A stretch of 64,000 bases of DNA from NCBI GenBank assembly GCA_009772925.1, contig WOUQ01000002.1, forward strand, positions 124,001 to 188,000, given 5' to 3'. This DNA is from a bacterium (lineage in GTDB: Bacteria; Pseudomonadota; Gammaproteobacteria; Burkholderiales; Thiobacillaceae). The notes beneath the pieces were generated by a model that did not search any database, was not told the origin of the DNA, and saw only the letters and a list, made by a program, of their open reading frames with translations. Numbering within the stretch: position 1 is the first letter of the stretch; every line of letters starts with the position of its first letter. The position numbers and the translations under genes were made by a program. Positions 39,696-48,339 of this stretch are shown here, piece by piece.

Positions 39696-40121
39696 ATGAA
39701 ACCGGCGACTTTATCCCTGATCTGCCTGGGCGCCCTGCTCGGCGCGGCGACTGTTCATGCCGGCCAGATCTACAAGTGGGTGGACAGCACCGGCCAGGTC
39801 ACCTATTCCTCATCGCCGCCCCCCGCAGGCGCGCAGGTCGAGAAGGTGACGGTGCCGCCGCCGCCCACCCAGGAAGAAGTGTCACAGGCGCGGGAACGTG
39901 CCCAGCGCGACGAGGAGCAGGCGCGAGCGCTGGAAAGCCGCCGCCGGGAACAGGAAGCGGCGCGCAAAGCCGAGGAAGCCCGGCTCAAGGCCTTGCAGGA
40001 GTCACAGCAGCCGATGGTGATCGAAAAGCACGTGCCGCAGCAGCCGAACTATTACTACCCGGTCAATCCCAGGCCCGGCACACCTGCCGACCGACCCCGG
40101 CCCAAGCCCGTACCGCGCTGA
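39696..40121 (+). CDS. DUF4124 domain protein
   Basis: Encodes 141 residues. A signal peptide is followed by the DUF4124 motif (QIYKWVDSTGQVTYSSSPPP, residues 24-43). A charged coiled coil (QARERAQRDEEQARALESRRREQ) and a Pro-rich tail follow. It is a periplasmic protein, function unknown. A TACAAT hexamer near 39682 suggests a promoter with a very short leader. Confidence 0.85.
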   Translation: MKPATLSLICLGALLGAATVHAGQIYKWVDSTGQVTYSSSPPPAGAQVEKVTVPPPPTQEEVSQARERAQRDEEQARALESRRREQEAARKAEEARLKALQESQQPMVIEKHVPQQPNYYYPVNPRPGTPADRPRPKPVPR

Positions 40122-40128
40122 TTTCGCC

Positions 40129-41034
40129 ATGCACGACGATCCGGGAACCCTTCCCACTCCCGAGCTCGCCGTGCTGATCGCACGCGCCAGCGAACTGCTC
40201 GGCCGCCTGGACGCCTGGCTGCCACCGGTACCGCCGCCCGTGGACTGGCGCGCAACCCTGGCCTGCCGCTGGCGCAAGCCGATGGGCCGGGGCATGCTGG
40301 CGCCGGTCACCACCCTGAACTGCCCGCCCTGGCAGGCGCTGTCCGGCATAGACGCGCAGAAGGCGGCCCTGGACCGCAACATGCGCCAGTTCCTGCGGGG
40401 GCTGCCGGCCAACAACGTGCTGCTTGCCGGCAGCCGGGGCTGCGGCAAATCCTCACTCATCAAGGCCCTGTTGCCGCGCTACGCCAGCAAAGGCCTGCGC
40501 CTGGTGGAAGTGGATCGCGACGATCTCATCGACCTGCCGGACATCACCGACCGGCTGGCCCAGCAAGCCGGCAAGTTCATCCTGTTCGCCGACGACCTCT
40601 CCTTCGAGCCCGGGGATGCCGCCTACAAGCCCCTGAAGGCGGCCCTCGACGGTTCCATCGCCGGCCTGCCGGACAACGTGATGCTCTGCGCCACCTCCAA
40701 CCGGCGCCATCTCATGCCCGAGTTCTTCGCCGAAAACGCGGCCACCCAACACCTGGGCGGCGAGGTCCGCCCCGACGAAAGCATCGAGGAAAAGATCAGC
40801 CTGTCCGACCGCTTTGGCCTGGTACTCACTTTCTACCCCTTCAACCAGGACGACTACCTGGCCATCGTCGCCGGCTGGGTCACCGCGCTGGGCGGCCAGG
40901 CGGACGAGGCCATGCGCGAGCAGGCCCTGCAATGGGCCATCCAGCGTGGCGGCCGCTCCGGTCGGGTGGCGCAGCAGTTCGCCCGGGACTGGGTGGGCAG
41001 GCGGGGTCTGCGACGCAAGGCAGCGAAGGCTTGA
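40129..41034 (+). CDS. DUF815 ATP-binding protein
   Basis: Encodes 301 residues. After about 80 residues the AAA-like core begins: NNVLLAGSRGCGKSSL (Walker A), then FILFADDLSFE (Walker B-like), VMLCATSNRRHLMPE and RFGLVLTFYPFNQDDYLAIV. This is the DUF815 family, P-loop ATPases of unknown role. It starts seven bases after the DUF4124 gene, so they share a transcript. Confidence 0.9.
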   Translation: MHDDPGTLPTPELAVLIARASELLGRLDAWLPPVPPPVDWRATLACRWRKPMGRGMLAPVTTLNCPPWQALSGIDAQKAALDRNMRQFLRGLPANNVLLAGSRGCGKSSLIKALLPRYASKGLRLVEVDRDDLIDLPDITDRLAQQAGKFILFADDLSFEPGDAAYKPLKAALDGSIAGLPDNVMLCATSNRRHLMPEFFAENAATQHLGGEVRPDESIEEKISLSDRFGLVLTFYPFNQDDYLAIVAGWVTALGGQADEAMREQALQWAIQRGGRSGRVAQQFARDWVGRRGLRRKAAKA

Positions 41035-41040
41035 CCCTCC

Positions 41041-41066
41041 GCAGGAGCGGGCGCCAGCTCGCGATT
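41041..41066. repeat. REP-like element
   Basis: GCAGGAGCGGGCGCCAGCTCGC resembles the REP sequences of pseudomonads (GTAGGAGCGGGC...CCGCGA), with arms that pair as GAGC/GCTC. A single copy was noticed in this window, so the call is tentative. Confidence 0.45.
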
Positions 41067-41136
41067 TCAGCGGGCCCTTGCCGAGCGCGCCGGCTCCGAC
41101 CAAGATTCGGTCACGTACAAGAATGGGGAGTTCCGC

Positions 41137-42630
41137 ATGACCCTGGCCGTCGTCAGCAGCCGCGCCCTGGCGGGCATGGAAGCGCCGGAGGTGGTGGTGG
41201 AAGCGCATCTGGCCAACGGCCTGCCGTCCTTCACCCTGGTGGGCCTGCCGGATACCGAGGTGAAGGAGGCGCGCGACCGGGTGCGCGCGGCCCTGCTGCA
41301 ATCCGGCTTCGAGTTTCCGCAGCGCCGCATCACCGTCAACCTGGCACCGGCGGACCTGCCCAAGGAATCCGGCCGCTTCGACCTGCCCATCGCCATCGGC
41401 CTGCTGGCCGCCTCCGGGCAATTGCCGGGCGGAGCGCTGAAGGACTACGAATTCGCCGGTGAACTGGCGCTGACCGGACAGTTGCGGCCGATACGCGGCG
41501 CCCTGGCGATGATGCTGGGCGCCGCCCGCGACCGCCGCGCCTTCATCCTGCCGCGCGCCAGCGCCGAGGAGGCGGCGCTGGTCGAGGACGCCGAGGTGTA
41601 CGGCGCCGACAGCCTGCTCGCGGTGTGCGCCCACCTGATGAACCGGGAGGCGCTGCCCCGCGCGGTTCCACGTGAAACATCGGCGGCGCCGGCCTATCCC
41701 GATCTCGCCGACGTGAAGGGCCAGCAAACGGCGCGGCGGGCGCTGGAGGTGGCCGCAGCGGGGGGGCATTCCCTGCTCATGAGCGGCCCTCCTGGCACCG
41801 GCAAGTCCATGCTGGCGGCGCGTCTGCCCGGCATCCTGCCGCCGATGACCCAGGCCGAGGCGCTGGAATCCGCCGCCGTGCTGTCCCTGTCCGGCCAGTT
41901 CCGACCCGAGGCCTGGCGCGCGCGGCCCTACCGCTCGCCGCATCACACCGCCTCCGGCGTGGCCCTGGTGGGCGGCGGCAATCCGCCCAGGCCGGGCGAG
42001 GTCAGCCAGGCCAGCCACGGCGTGCTGTTCCTGGACGAGCTGCCGGAGTTCGACCGCAAGGCCCTGGAGGTGCTGCGCGAACCTCTGGAGGCGGGCCACA
42101 TCACCATCTCGCGGGCGGCGCGGCAGGCGGATTTCCCCGCCCGCTTCCAGTTCGTGGCGGCGATGAATCCCTGCCCCTGCGGCTTCCTCGGCCACCCCTC
42201 CGGCAAATGCCGCTGCACGCCGGAACAGGTGGCCCGCTACCGCGGCCGCATCTCCGGCCCCCTGCTGGATCGCATCGATCTGCACATCGAGGTGCCCGCC
42301 CTGCCCGAGACCGAGCTGACCGCCGCGGCCGGCGGCGAGGATTCCGCCAGCATCAGGCAACGGGTGGCCGCCGCCCGCGAACGCCAACTGCTCCGCCAGG
42401 GCAAGCCCAACGCGCGGCTGGCGGGCAAGGAGATCGACCTGCATTGCGGCCTCGACGACGCCGGCCAGACCCTGCTGAAGCAGGCCATCACCCGTCTCAA
42501 CCTGTCCGCCCGCGCCTACCATCGCATCCTGCGGGTGGCGCGCACGGTGGCGGACCTGGCCGGGCAAACGAACCTGGGCGCCGCGCATGTGGCCGAAGCG
42601 GTGCAATACCGGCGCGGCATCGGCACCTGA
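41137..42630 (+). CDS. comM: YifB/ComM-type Mg-chelatase-like AAA ATPase
   Basis: Encodes 497 residues, family length. The N-terminal Lon-S5-like fold (AVVSSRALAGMEAPEVVVEAHLANGLPSFTLVGLPD) is followed by the chelatase module with Walker A GPPGTGKS, Walker B-like VLFLDELPEF, AAMNPCPCGF and the Cys-containing CRCTPEQVARY. ComM is a helicase that promotes branch migration during natural transformation. It carries a near-perfect parS site at 41664-41679 inside the coding sequence. Confidence 0.93.
   Translation: MTLAVVSSRALAGMEAPEVVVEAHLANGLPSFTLVGLPDTEVKEARDRVRAALLQSGFEFPQRRITVNLAPADLPKESGRFDLPIAIGLLAASGQLPGGALKDYEFAGELALTGQLRPIRGALAMMLGAARDRRAFILPRASAEEAALVEDAEVYGADSLLAVCAHLMNREALPRAVPRETSAAPAYPDLADVKGQQTARRALEVAAAGGHSLLMSGPPGTGKSMLAARLPGILPPMTQAEALESAAVLSLSGQFRPEAWRARPYRSPHHTASGVALVGGGNPPRPGEVSQASHGVLFLDELPEFDRKALEVLREPLEAGHITISRAARQADFPARFQFVAAMNPCPCGFLGHPSGKCRCTPEQVARYRGRISGPLLDRIDLHIEVPALPETELTAAAGGEDSASIRQRVAAARERQLLRQGKPNARLAGKEIDLHCGLDDAGQTLLKQAITRLNLSARAYHRILRVARTVADLAGQTNLGAAHVAEAVQYRRGIGT
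41664..41679 (+). promoter_or_regulatory. parS site (ParB binding), inside comM
   Basis: GGTTCCACGTGAAACA matches 15 of 16 positions of the parS consensus TGTTNCACGTGAAACA, the first base differing. It is located in the comM coding region about 16 kb from the proposed origin, and would serve chromosome segregation. Confidence 0.85.
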
Positions 42631-42706
42631 GCCGGGCCATAATGCCGTCGGCACTAACGGACATAACTTTCAGAAGACGCCCCGAAGCATGAATGTCATG
42701 TCCGTT

Positions 42707-42800
42707 TCCCTCACCCCCAACCCCCGCTCCGCGCCCCACGGCTGGCGATGCATCGCCTGCGGGAGAGGGGAGCTTCGAGAGTCGCTGTCGCGACTTTCAC
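42707..42800. repeat. Dispersed CCCTCACCCC...AGTCGC repeat, copy B
   Basis: Starts CCCTCACCCCCAACCCC, includes GCCTGCGGGAGAGGGGAGC and ends with the small hairpin AGTCGC-TGTC-GCGACT followed by TTCAC. The same parts occur in inverse orientation at 46591-46679, and the core occurs inside polA. It lies just before the VIT1-type gene; a separate inverted pair (AACGGACAT near 42655, ATGTCCGTT near 42698) precedes it. Confidence 0.78.
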
Positions 42801-42820
42801 GTTAACCCACGCGAATCGCC

Positions 42821-43855
42821 ATGCACGCACTGCAAAGCTGGATCGAGGAGAAACGTTCCGCCTGGCTTTACCGCGTCGTCTCCGACGCGGAATGCGGTTC
42901 CGCGCGCCAGGTGCTGTTCCTCGAGCTGGCCCGGTCTGCCGACCAGCAGGCGGTCCTGTGGGAGGCGGAGTTGAGGAAGGCGGGCGTCGCCGTGCCCGAC
43001 CGCTTCCGGCCGGACGCGCGTACCCGGCTGGTGGGCTGGCTGATCCCGCGCCTGGGCATACGCCCACTGCGCGGGGTGTTGTCGGCCATGAAGGTGCGCG
43101 GCATGAGCCTTTACCATACCGCCCAGCCGCCGCACGTCACGCCAGTAAGCCTCGAGCAGATGCGTGCCGAGCGGCACAAGATGGGCGGCGCCGGCAACCT
43201 GCGCGCGGCGGTGTTCGGTGTCAACGACGGTCTCATCTCCAATACCAGCCTGATCCTGGGCGTGGCCGGAGCCGGCGCGGCCGCCGACGTGATCCTGCTT
43301 TCCGGCACCGCCGGCCTGCTCGCGGGGGCCTTTTCCATGGCCGCCGGCGAATACGTGTCGGTACGCTCCCAGCGAGAGTTCCATGAATACCAGATCACCC
43401 TGGAACGCGAGGAACTGGACCAGTATCCCCAGGAAGAAGCGGCGGAACTGGCCCTCATCTACCAGGCCAAGGGCGTCGACGGCGAGGCCGCCAGGCGCAT
43501 GGCCGAGGCCCTGATCCGTGATCCCGACCGGGCCCTGGACACCCTGGCGCGGGAGGAGCTGGGCCTCAACCCGGAGGAACTGGGCTCGCCCTGGCAGGCG
43601 GCGATCTCCTCCTTCCTGGCCTTCGCCTGCGGCGCCTTCATTCCCGTGCTGCCCTTCCTGCTGCTCTCCGGCCACACCGCCTTCAGCGGCGTGCTGCTGG
43701 CCAGTGGCATCAGCCTGTTTGGCGTGGGTGCCGCCATCAGCCTGTTCACCGGCAGGCGCGCCCTGCTCGGCGGCCTGCGCATGCTCAGCATCGGCGCCGC
43801 CGCCGGCGCCGCCACCTGGTTCATCGGCGGCGCCCTGGGCGTGGCCCTGGGATAG
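42821..43855 (+). CDS. VIT1/CCC1-family metal transporter with N-terminal ferritin-like domain
   Basis: Encodes 344 residues. Residues 1-110 form a helical domain resembling the ferritin/rubrerythrin-like domain of MbfA-type proteins (IEEKRSAWLYRVVSD, LFLELARSADQQAVLWEAEL). The membrane part has GVNDGLISNTSLILGVAGAGA and GAFSMAAGEYVSVRSQ, the VIT1/CCC1 signatures, and a Glu-rich cytoplasmic loop (HEYQITLEREELDQYPQEEAAEL) that binds metal in relatives. It likely exports iron or manganese from the cytoplasm. It follows comM after a repeat-filled 190-base gap. Confidence 0.87.
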   Translation: MHALQSWIEEKRSAWLYRVVSDAECGSARQVLFLELARSADQQAVLWEAELRKAGVAVPDRFRPDARTRLVGWLIPRLGIRPLRGVLSAMKVRGMSLYHTAQPPHVTPVSLEQMRAERHKMGGAGNLRAAVFGVNDGLISNTSLILGVAGAGAAADVILLSGTAGLLAGAFSMAAGEYVSVRSQREFHEYQITLEREELDQYPQEEAAELALIYQAKGVDGEAARRMAEALIRDPDRALDTLAREELGLNPEELGSPWQAAISSFLAFACGAFIPVLPFLLLSGHTAFSGVLLASGISLFGVGAAISLFTGRRALLGGLRMLSIGAAAGAATWFIGGALGVALG

Positions 43856-43887
43856 AATCAGCAGTCACAACGCAACCGCATTCCGTC

Positions 43888-44724
43888 ATGGCCGAGCGCA
43901 CCTTCAGCATCGAATTCTTCCCACCCAAGACCCCGGAGGGCATGGCCAAGCTGCGCGAGACCCGCCGCCAGTTGGCGCAGTTGAAGCCCAAATTCTTTTC
44001 CGTAACCTTCGGCGCCGGCGGCTCGACGCGCGACCGCACCCTGGAAACCGTGCTGGAAATCCAGGCCGAGGGGCTGGCCGCCGCGCCGCATCTGTCCTGC
44101 ATCGGCTCCACCCGCGACAGCCTGCGGGAAATCCTGGATACCTACCGTGCGCAAGGCATCCGCCACATCGTCGCCCTGCGCGGCGACCTGCCCTCGGGCA
44201 TGGCCGAGCCCGGCGAATTCCGCTACGCCAACGAACTGGTGGCCTTCATCCGCCAGGAAACCGGCGACTGGTTCGAAATCGAGGTGGCGGCCTACCCGGA
44301 AACCCACCCGCAGGCGCGCAATTACCAGGAGGATCTGCGCAACTTTCAGCGCAAGGTGGCGGCCGGCGCCAACGCCGCCATCACCCAGTACTTCTTCAAC
44401 CCGGATGCCTACTTCAATTTCGTCGACGATTGCGCCGAACTGGGCGTGAGCCTGCCCATCGTCCCCGGCATCATGCCCATCTCCAACTTCAGCCAGCTCT
44501 CGCGCTTCTCCGCCGCCTGCGGCGCCGAGATTCCGCGCTGGCTGTCGCGCAAGATGGAAAGCTACCTGGACGACACCGCCTCGATCCGCGCCTTCGGCCT
44601 GGATTTCATCACCGGCATGTGCGAAAAACTGCTCGACGGCGGCGCCCCGGGCCTGCATTTCTACGCCCTCAACCAGGCCGGCCTGACCAGCACCATCTGG
44701 CAGCGTCTCGGCATCGAAAAATAA
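43888..44724 (+). CDS. metF: MetF, methylenetetrahydrofolate reductase
   Basis: Encodes 278 residues, slightly shorter than the 296 of E. coli. It reduces 5,10-methylene-THF to 5-methyl-THF with FAD for methionine synthesis. The conserved IEFFPPKTPEG at the start contains the catalytic Glu; FSVTFGAGGSTRDRT, HIVALRGDLP, and ITQYFFNPDAYFNFVD further match the TIM-barrel family. No methionine operon is adjacent. Confidence 0.95.
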   Translation: MAERTFSIEFFPPKTPEGMAKLRETRRQLAQLKPKFFSVTFGAGGSTRDRTLETVLEIQAEGLAAAPHLSCIGSTRDSLREILDTYRAQGIRHIVALRGDLPSGMAEPGEFRYANELVAFIRQETGDWFEIEVAAYPETHPQARNYQEDLRNFQRKVAAGANAAITQYFFNPDAYFNFVDDCAELGVSLPIVPGIMPISNFSQLSRFSAACGAEIPRWLSRKMESYLDDTASIRAFGLDFITGMCEKLLDGGAPGLHFYALNQAGLTSTIWQRLGIEK

Positions 44725-44756
44725 GCGCCGCGCATGGCCATGTCCGGGAGGGCTCG

Positions 44757-45416
44757 ATGAAAATACTGCTGGCCGACGACCACCCCCTGTTCCGCGAGGG
44801 CGTGAAACCGCTGTTGCGCCATCTGGAAAGCGACATCGAGGTCTTCGAGGCCGTCGACTTCCCGTCCGCCTTCGATACCATGCGCCGCCTCGGAGACGTC
44901 GATCTGGCGCTGATGGACCTCAACATGCCGGGCATGGACGGCATCGATGGCGTCAGCCGCTTCCGCGCCCTGTTCCCCATCGTGCCGCTGGTGATGCTGA
45001 CGGCCTCCGAGGAGGAGGGCCCCATCCGCCAACTGCTGGCGGCCGGCGTGCTGGGCTACATCACCAAATCCACCCCCAGGGACGGCATCCTGGCGGCCCT
45101 CCGGCAGGTCATGGCGGGCGGCATCTACACCCCGCCGGGCATGCTGGAGGCCGAGCAAGAAACGGAGAACCTCCCCGCGCACTCCGCCGCGTACCTGGCC
45201 ATAACCCGCCGCCATCCCAGCCTGTCGCAACGTCACCTCGAGGTCCTGCGCCATCTGGTGAAAGGCCTCAGCAATCGCCAGATCGGCGAGGCCCTGGACG
45301 TCACCGAGGGCACCGTCAAGCTGCACGTGACGGCGATATTGCGCATCCTCAAGGTCGCGAACCGCACCGAGGCCGTCCTCGTGGCCCAGAAGATGGGGCT
45401 CGATGCCGACGACTGA
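44757..45416 (+). CDS. NarL/LuxR-type response regulator
   Basis: Encodes 219 residues. The receiver domain has ADDHPLFREG at the start, phosphoacceptor Asp54 in LALMDLNMPGMDG and Lys104 in YITKSTP. The LuxR-type helix-turn-helix is near 155-215 (LSQRHLEVLRHLVKGLSNRQIGEALDVTEGTVKLHVTAIL in parts). There is no sensor kinase nearby. GGGAGGG lies ahead of the ATG. The target genes cannot be inferred. Confidence 0.92.
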   Translation: MKILLADDHPLFREGVKPLLRHLESDIEVFEAVDFPSAFDTMRRLGDVDLALMDLNMPGMDGIDGVSRFRALFPIVPLVMLTASEEEGPIRQLLAAGVLGYITKSTPRDGILAALRQVMAGGIYTPPGMLEAEQETENLPAHSAAYLAITRRHPSLSQRHLEVLRHLVKGLSNRQIGEALDVTEGTVKLHVTAILRILKVANRTEAVLVAQKMGLDADD

Positions 45417-45479
45417 GGAGCCCCCTTCCCTCCTGGTGGCGATCTGCCTACCGGTTATTTCCAGTTTCAATCCGCCCCT

Positions 45480-46019
45480 ATGAAAACCATCTCCCTGATC
45501 CTGCTCATCACCGGCCTGCTGGCCGGTCCCGCCTACTGGGTGTACGCCAAGTTTTTCACCGGCAGCCGTGTCGCGCTGCTCAGCCTCGAGCGCGCCGACG
45601 CTGAAGCCGCCGCGCCATGGCGTTCGGCGCCCTTCACGCTGAGCCCGGAGATGGCGCCGGTGGGACTGATCCTGCACGCGCAGGGCAGCTTCTCGCCCAA
45701 CATGATGGAGAACAGCCCGCCCAAGGACCGTTATGCGGCGACGCTGTACAGGGACGAGGAGGCGGCCCAGCCGCTGAACTTCACTCTGGGCGTGAAAAGC
45801 GTGGCCGACTCCAACCCTGTGTTCAAGGAACACCTGCTGTTCTTCAAGGTTGTCCAGGCCGGCCAGTACCGCCTGGAAGTCGCGCCCGTCGGCGAAGCCG
45901 ACATCAAGCTGGAGCGCGTGCAACTGGAAGTGCGCCAGCATCTGCACGAGCCCGACAACCGGATTGTCACCGGCGGCATGGTGGTGATGATCCTCGGCCT
46001 GCTGGGTTTCTTCATTTAA
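45480..46019 (+). CDS. Hypothetical membrane protein
   Basis: Encodes 179 residues with one helix at each end (SLILLITGLLAGPAYWVY at 4-21; GGMVVMILGLLGFFI at the C-terminus) and a periplasmic beta-rich domain of about 140 residues between. No family recognised. The arrangement suggests a membrane-anchored sensor or assembly factor. The glycine-zipper gene starts 19 bases downstream, so they may be one operon. Confidence 0.72.
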   Translation: MKTISLILLITGLLAGPAYWVYAKFFTGSRVALLSLERADAEAAAPWRSAPFTLSPEMAPVGLILHAQGSFSPNMMENSPPKDRYAATLYRDEEAAQPLNFTLGVKSVADSNPVFKEHLLFFKVVQAGQYRLEVAPVGEADIKLERVQLEVRQHLHEPDNRIVTGGMVVMILGLLGFFI

Positions 46020-46038
46020 CCGCTTGAGGAGAACGACC

Positions 46039-46590
46039 ATGCGTTCCAGATATTCCGCCGGCATCGCCGCGCTGTTGGCCCTGTCGCTGTCCGTTCCGCT
46101 CGGGGCCACCCCGCCCGACCATGCCCCGGCGCACGGCTGGCGCAAAAAGCACGATCCCGGCTATCTGGGCTACACCGGCAAGAAATGGGACCAGGACTAC
46201 GGCATCCTCGCCGGCCGCTGCAACCGCGAAGCGGTGGGCGCAGTGCTCGGCGCGGCGGTCGGCGCCGCCATCGGCAGCCAGATCGGCAAGGGCGACGGCA
46301 ACAAGGTGGCCATCGTCGTCGGCACCGCCCTCGGCGCCATCCTTGGCGCGCACGCCGGCCGCGAGGCGGACCGCAATGACGCGGCCTGCATCGGCCATGC
46401 CCTGGAACTGGCGAAGGACGGCCAGCGCGTGGCCTGGAGCGATGACCGGGGGACCGCCTACCGGGTCAAGCCCCTCAGGGCCACCAGTGTGAACGGCCTG
46501 CCCTGCCGCGTGTTCGAACTGACGGTGGCTGGCAAGACCTCCCGCCAGACCGCCTGCCAGAGTGCACCGGGCGTCTGGGAGCTGCGATAA
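46039..46590 (+). CDS. Glycine-zipper outer-membrane-type protein
   Basis: Encodes 183 residues from Met at 46039 (GAGGAG upstream). A signal peptide is followed by a glycine-zipper segment at about 68-105 (AVGAVLGAAVGAAIGSQIG and VGTALGAILGAHAGREADR), as in the 17 kDa surface antigen/SlyB group. A beta domain with YRVKPLRATSVNGLPCRVFELTV follows, similar to the C-terminus of that group. Probably an envelope-stability protein. No lipobox Cys is seen. Confidence 0.85.
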   Translation: MRSRYSAGIAALLALSLSVPLGATPPDHAPAHGWRKKHDPGYLGYTGKKWDQDYGILAGRCNREAVGAVLGAAVGAAIGSQIGKGDGNKVAIVVGTALGAILGAHAGREADRNDAACIGHALELAKDGQRVAWSDDRGTAYRVKPLRATSVNGLPCRVFELTVAGKTSRQTACQSAPGVWELR

Positions 46591-46679
46591 AGTGAAAGTC
46601 GCGTAGCGACTTCTCGACGCTCCCCTCGCCCGCAGGCGGGAGCCCCCATTCGGGGATAAAAGGGGCTGGGGGGTGAGGC
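46591..46679. repeat. Dispersed repeat, copy C (inverse orientation)
   Basis: Its reverse complement begins CCTCACCCCCCAGCCCC, contains GCCTGCGGGCGAGGGGAGC and ends with the hairpin AGTCGC-TAC-GCGACT plus TTCAC. The parts and their order are those of copy B at 42707-42800. It starts directly after the glycine-zipper stop codon. The rest of the gap to 46836 shows nothing else I can support. Confidence 0.78.
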
Positions 46680-46835
46680 GGGGGTTTCGCGGAGCATGCT
46701 CCGCGCCCGCCGAACGGCCCCGGAATGCAGTCCGGGGCGCGCCCTGCAAGGGAGGGAAACGGGCATGGCTTCAATTACTCAGGGGTGTCATACAAAGACA
46801 TGCCCGTTAACAGAGGCAGCCCCCGGCCGGCGCGC

Positions 46836-47933
46836 TCAGGAGAACGTGGGCAGCAGGTTCTCCTCGCCCGCCAGCACCTCCTGGGCGCTGCCCACCAGCA
46901 AGGGGTCGGGCGCGTGGGCGATGTGCACGTCCTTGTTCGGGTAGGGAAGGCTGTGCAGGAAGTGGCGCATGCAATTCAGGCGCGCCCGCTTCTTGTCGTC
47001 CGACTTGATCACCACCCAGGGCGAGTCCGCGGTATCGGTGTGGAAGAACATGGCGTTCTTCGCCTCGGTGTACTGGTCCCACATGTCCAGCGACTTGATG
47101 TCGATGGGCGACAGCTTCCAGTGCTTGAGGGGATCGTCGCGACGGGAGATGAAACGGCGCAACTGCTCTTCCCGGCTCACCGAGAACCAGAACTTGTAGA
47201 GTCGTACGCCGCTGTTCACCAGCATGCGCTCGAACTGGGGAGTCTGCCGCATGAACTCCAGGTACTCGTGCGGGGTGCAGAAGCCCATGACCCGCTCGAC
47301 ACCGGCGCGGTTGTACCAGGAGCGGTCGAAGAAGACCATTTCCCCGGCGGTGGGCAGGTGCTGGATGTAGCGCTGGAAATACCACTGGCCGCGCTCCCGC
47401 TCGGACGGCTTGTCCAGGGCGACGACGCGGGCGCCGCGCGGATTCAGGTGCTCCATGTAGCGCTTGATGGTGCCGCCCTTGCCAGCGGCGTCGCGGCCCT
47501 CGAACAGGATGACGAACTTCTGGCCGGTTTCCTTGACCCAGCTTTGCACCTTGAGCAGCTCGATCTGCAGCTTTTCCTTCTGCGCCTCGTAATCACCGCG
47601 CCGGATCCGGGTGCGGTAGGGATAACTGGCCGGCAGGGCGGCATAATCGCTTTCCTCGGCCGTGCCGTGCGGGGCGTGGGCCACCGCCATGGCCACCGGC
47701 TCGTGGCTGACCGCCTCGATCTCGGCGACAGCGGCCGGGTTGGCGTCATGGCCGGCGGGCGCCTGCGGCACCTTCACGTCGCCGTCCGGGGTGTGCACTA
47801 CCACCACGGCTTCCACCGCGTCCGGGGCGGCGTCCAGCGCCGGCGCCGGGGTCGCGGTCTTGGCCGCGGCGGGCCGGCGGCGGCGGGTCGGGGTGGCGGG
47901 TTTCGCGGCGGGGTCGCGTTTGGTCACGGCCAT
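46836..47933 (-). CDS. ppk2: Polyphosphate kinase 2 (PPK2)
   Basis: Encodes 365 residues. The catalytic domain (about 115-365) has Walker A FEGRDAAGKGGTIKR, the lid DKPSERERGQWYFQRYI, Walker B FFDRSWYNRAGVERVMGFC and FWFSVSREEQLRRF, all hallmarks of PPK2, which transfers phosphate between polyphosphate and nucleotides. Residues 1-115 are an Ala/Pro-rich, basic-to-acidic extension (TPTRRRRPAAAKTATPAPAL...) not needed for catalysis in standard members. It is convergent with the glycine-zipper gene. Confidence 0.93.
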   Translation of the reverse strand: MAVTKRDPAAKPATPTRRRRPAAAKTATPAPALDAAPDAVEAVVVVHTPDGDVKVPQAPAGHDANPAAVAEIEAVSHEPVAMAVAHAPHGTAEESDYAALPASYPYRTRIRRGDYEAQKEKLQIELLKVQSWVKETGQKFVILFEGRDAAGKGGTIKRYMEHLNPRGARVVALDKPSERERGQWYFQRYIQHLPTAGEMVFFDRSWYNRAGVERVMGFCTPHEYLEFMRQTPQFERMLVNSGVRLYKFWFSVSREEQLRRFISRRDDPLKHWKLSPIDIKSLDMWDQYTEAKNAMFFHTDTADSPWVVIKSDDKKRARLNCMRHFLHSLPYPNKDVHIAHAPDPLLVGSAQEVLAGEENLLPTFS

Positions 47934-48101
47934 GTTGTTCTCCTGGGTCGCAAAGTTTCAAATTATGACGCCGGCGATCCTTCAGCGGCATCACGGTTAT
48001 TTATTGTGGCGCGGATGGGGATGCTCGTCTGGAACATTCGATCTCCTTTATTTTCGCGCGCTTACAGACAAACTTAAGCAATTCATTCTTTGAGGACCAT
48101 C

Positions 48102-48329
48102 ATGAAATTCTTTGTCCTGCTCGCCCTGCCCCTGTTTCTCACCGGCTGCATCTCCTTCCATTCCAGCGAAACCCCCGCTCCTGTTTATGTCGACGCCTGC
48201 GCCAACAAGGAAAGCCAGTGCCGCGAAATCTGCGGCAACACCGGCGTCCAGGCGTTCAGTTGCAGCGCCCGACCTGGCGAAGGCATCCACCTGAAGTGTG
48301 AATGCCGCAAGTCCGGCCAGGCGCTCTGA
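48102..48329 (+). CDS. Small Cys-rich lipoprotein
   Basis: Encodes 75 residues. The lipobox LTGC has Cys16; the mature part has six more Cys (ACANKESQCREICGN, FSCSARPG, LKCECRK), enough for three disulfides in a knot-like fold. GAGGA lies before ATG 48102. No family recognised. It is followed 10 bases later by the pseudouridine synthase gene. Confidence 0.78.
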   Translation: MKFFVLLALPLFLTGCISFHSSETPAPVYVDACANKESQCREICGNTGVQAFSCSARPGEGIHLKCECRKSGQAL

Positions 48330-48339
48330 TCCGCTCGCC

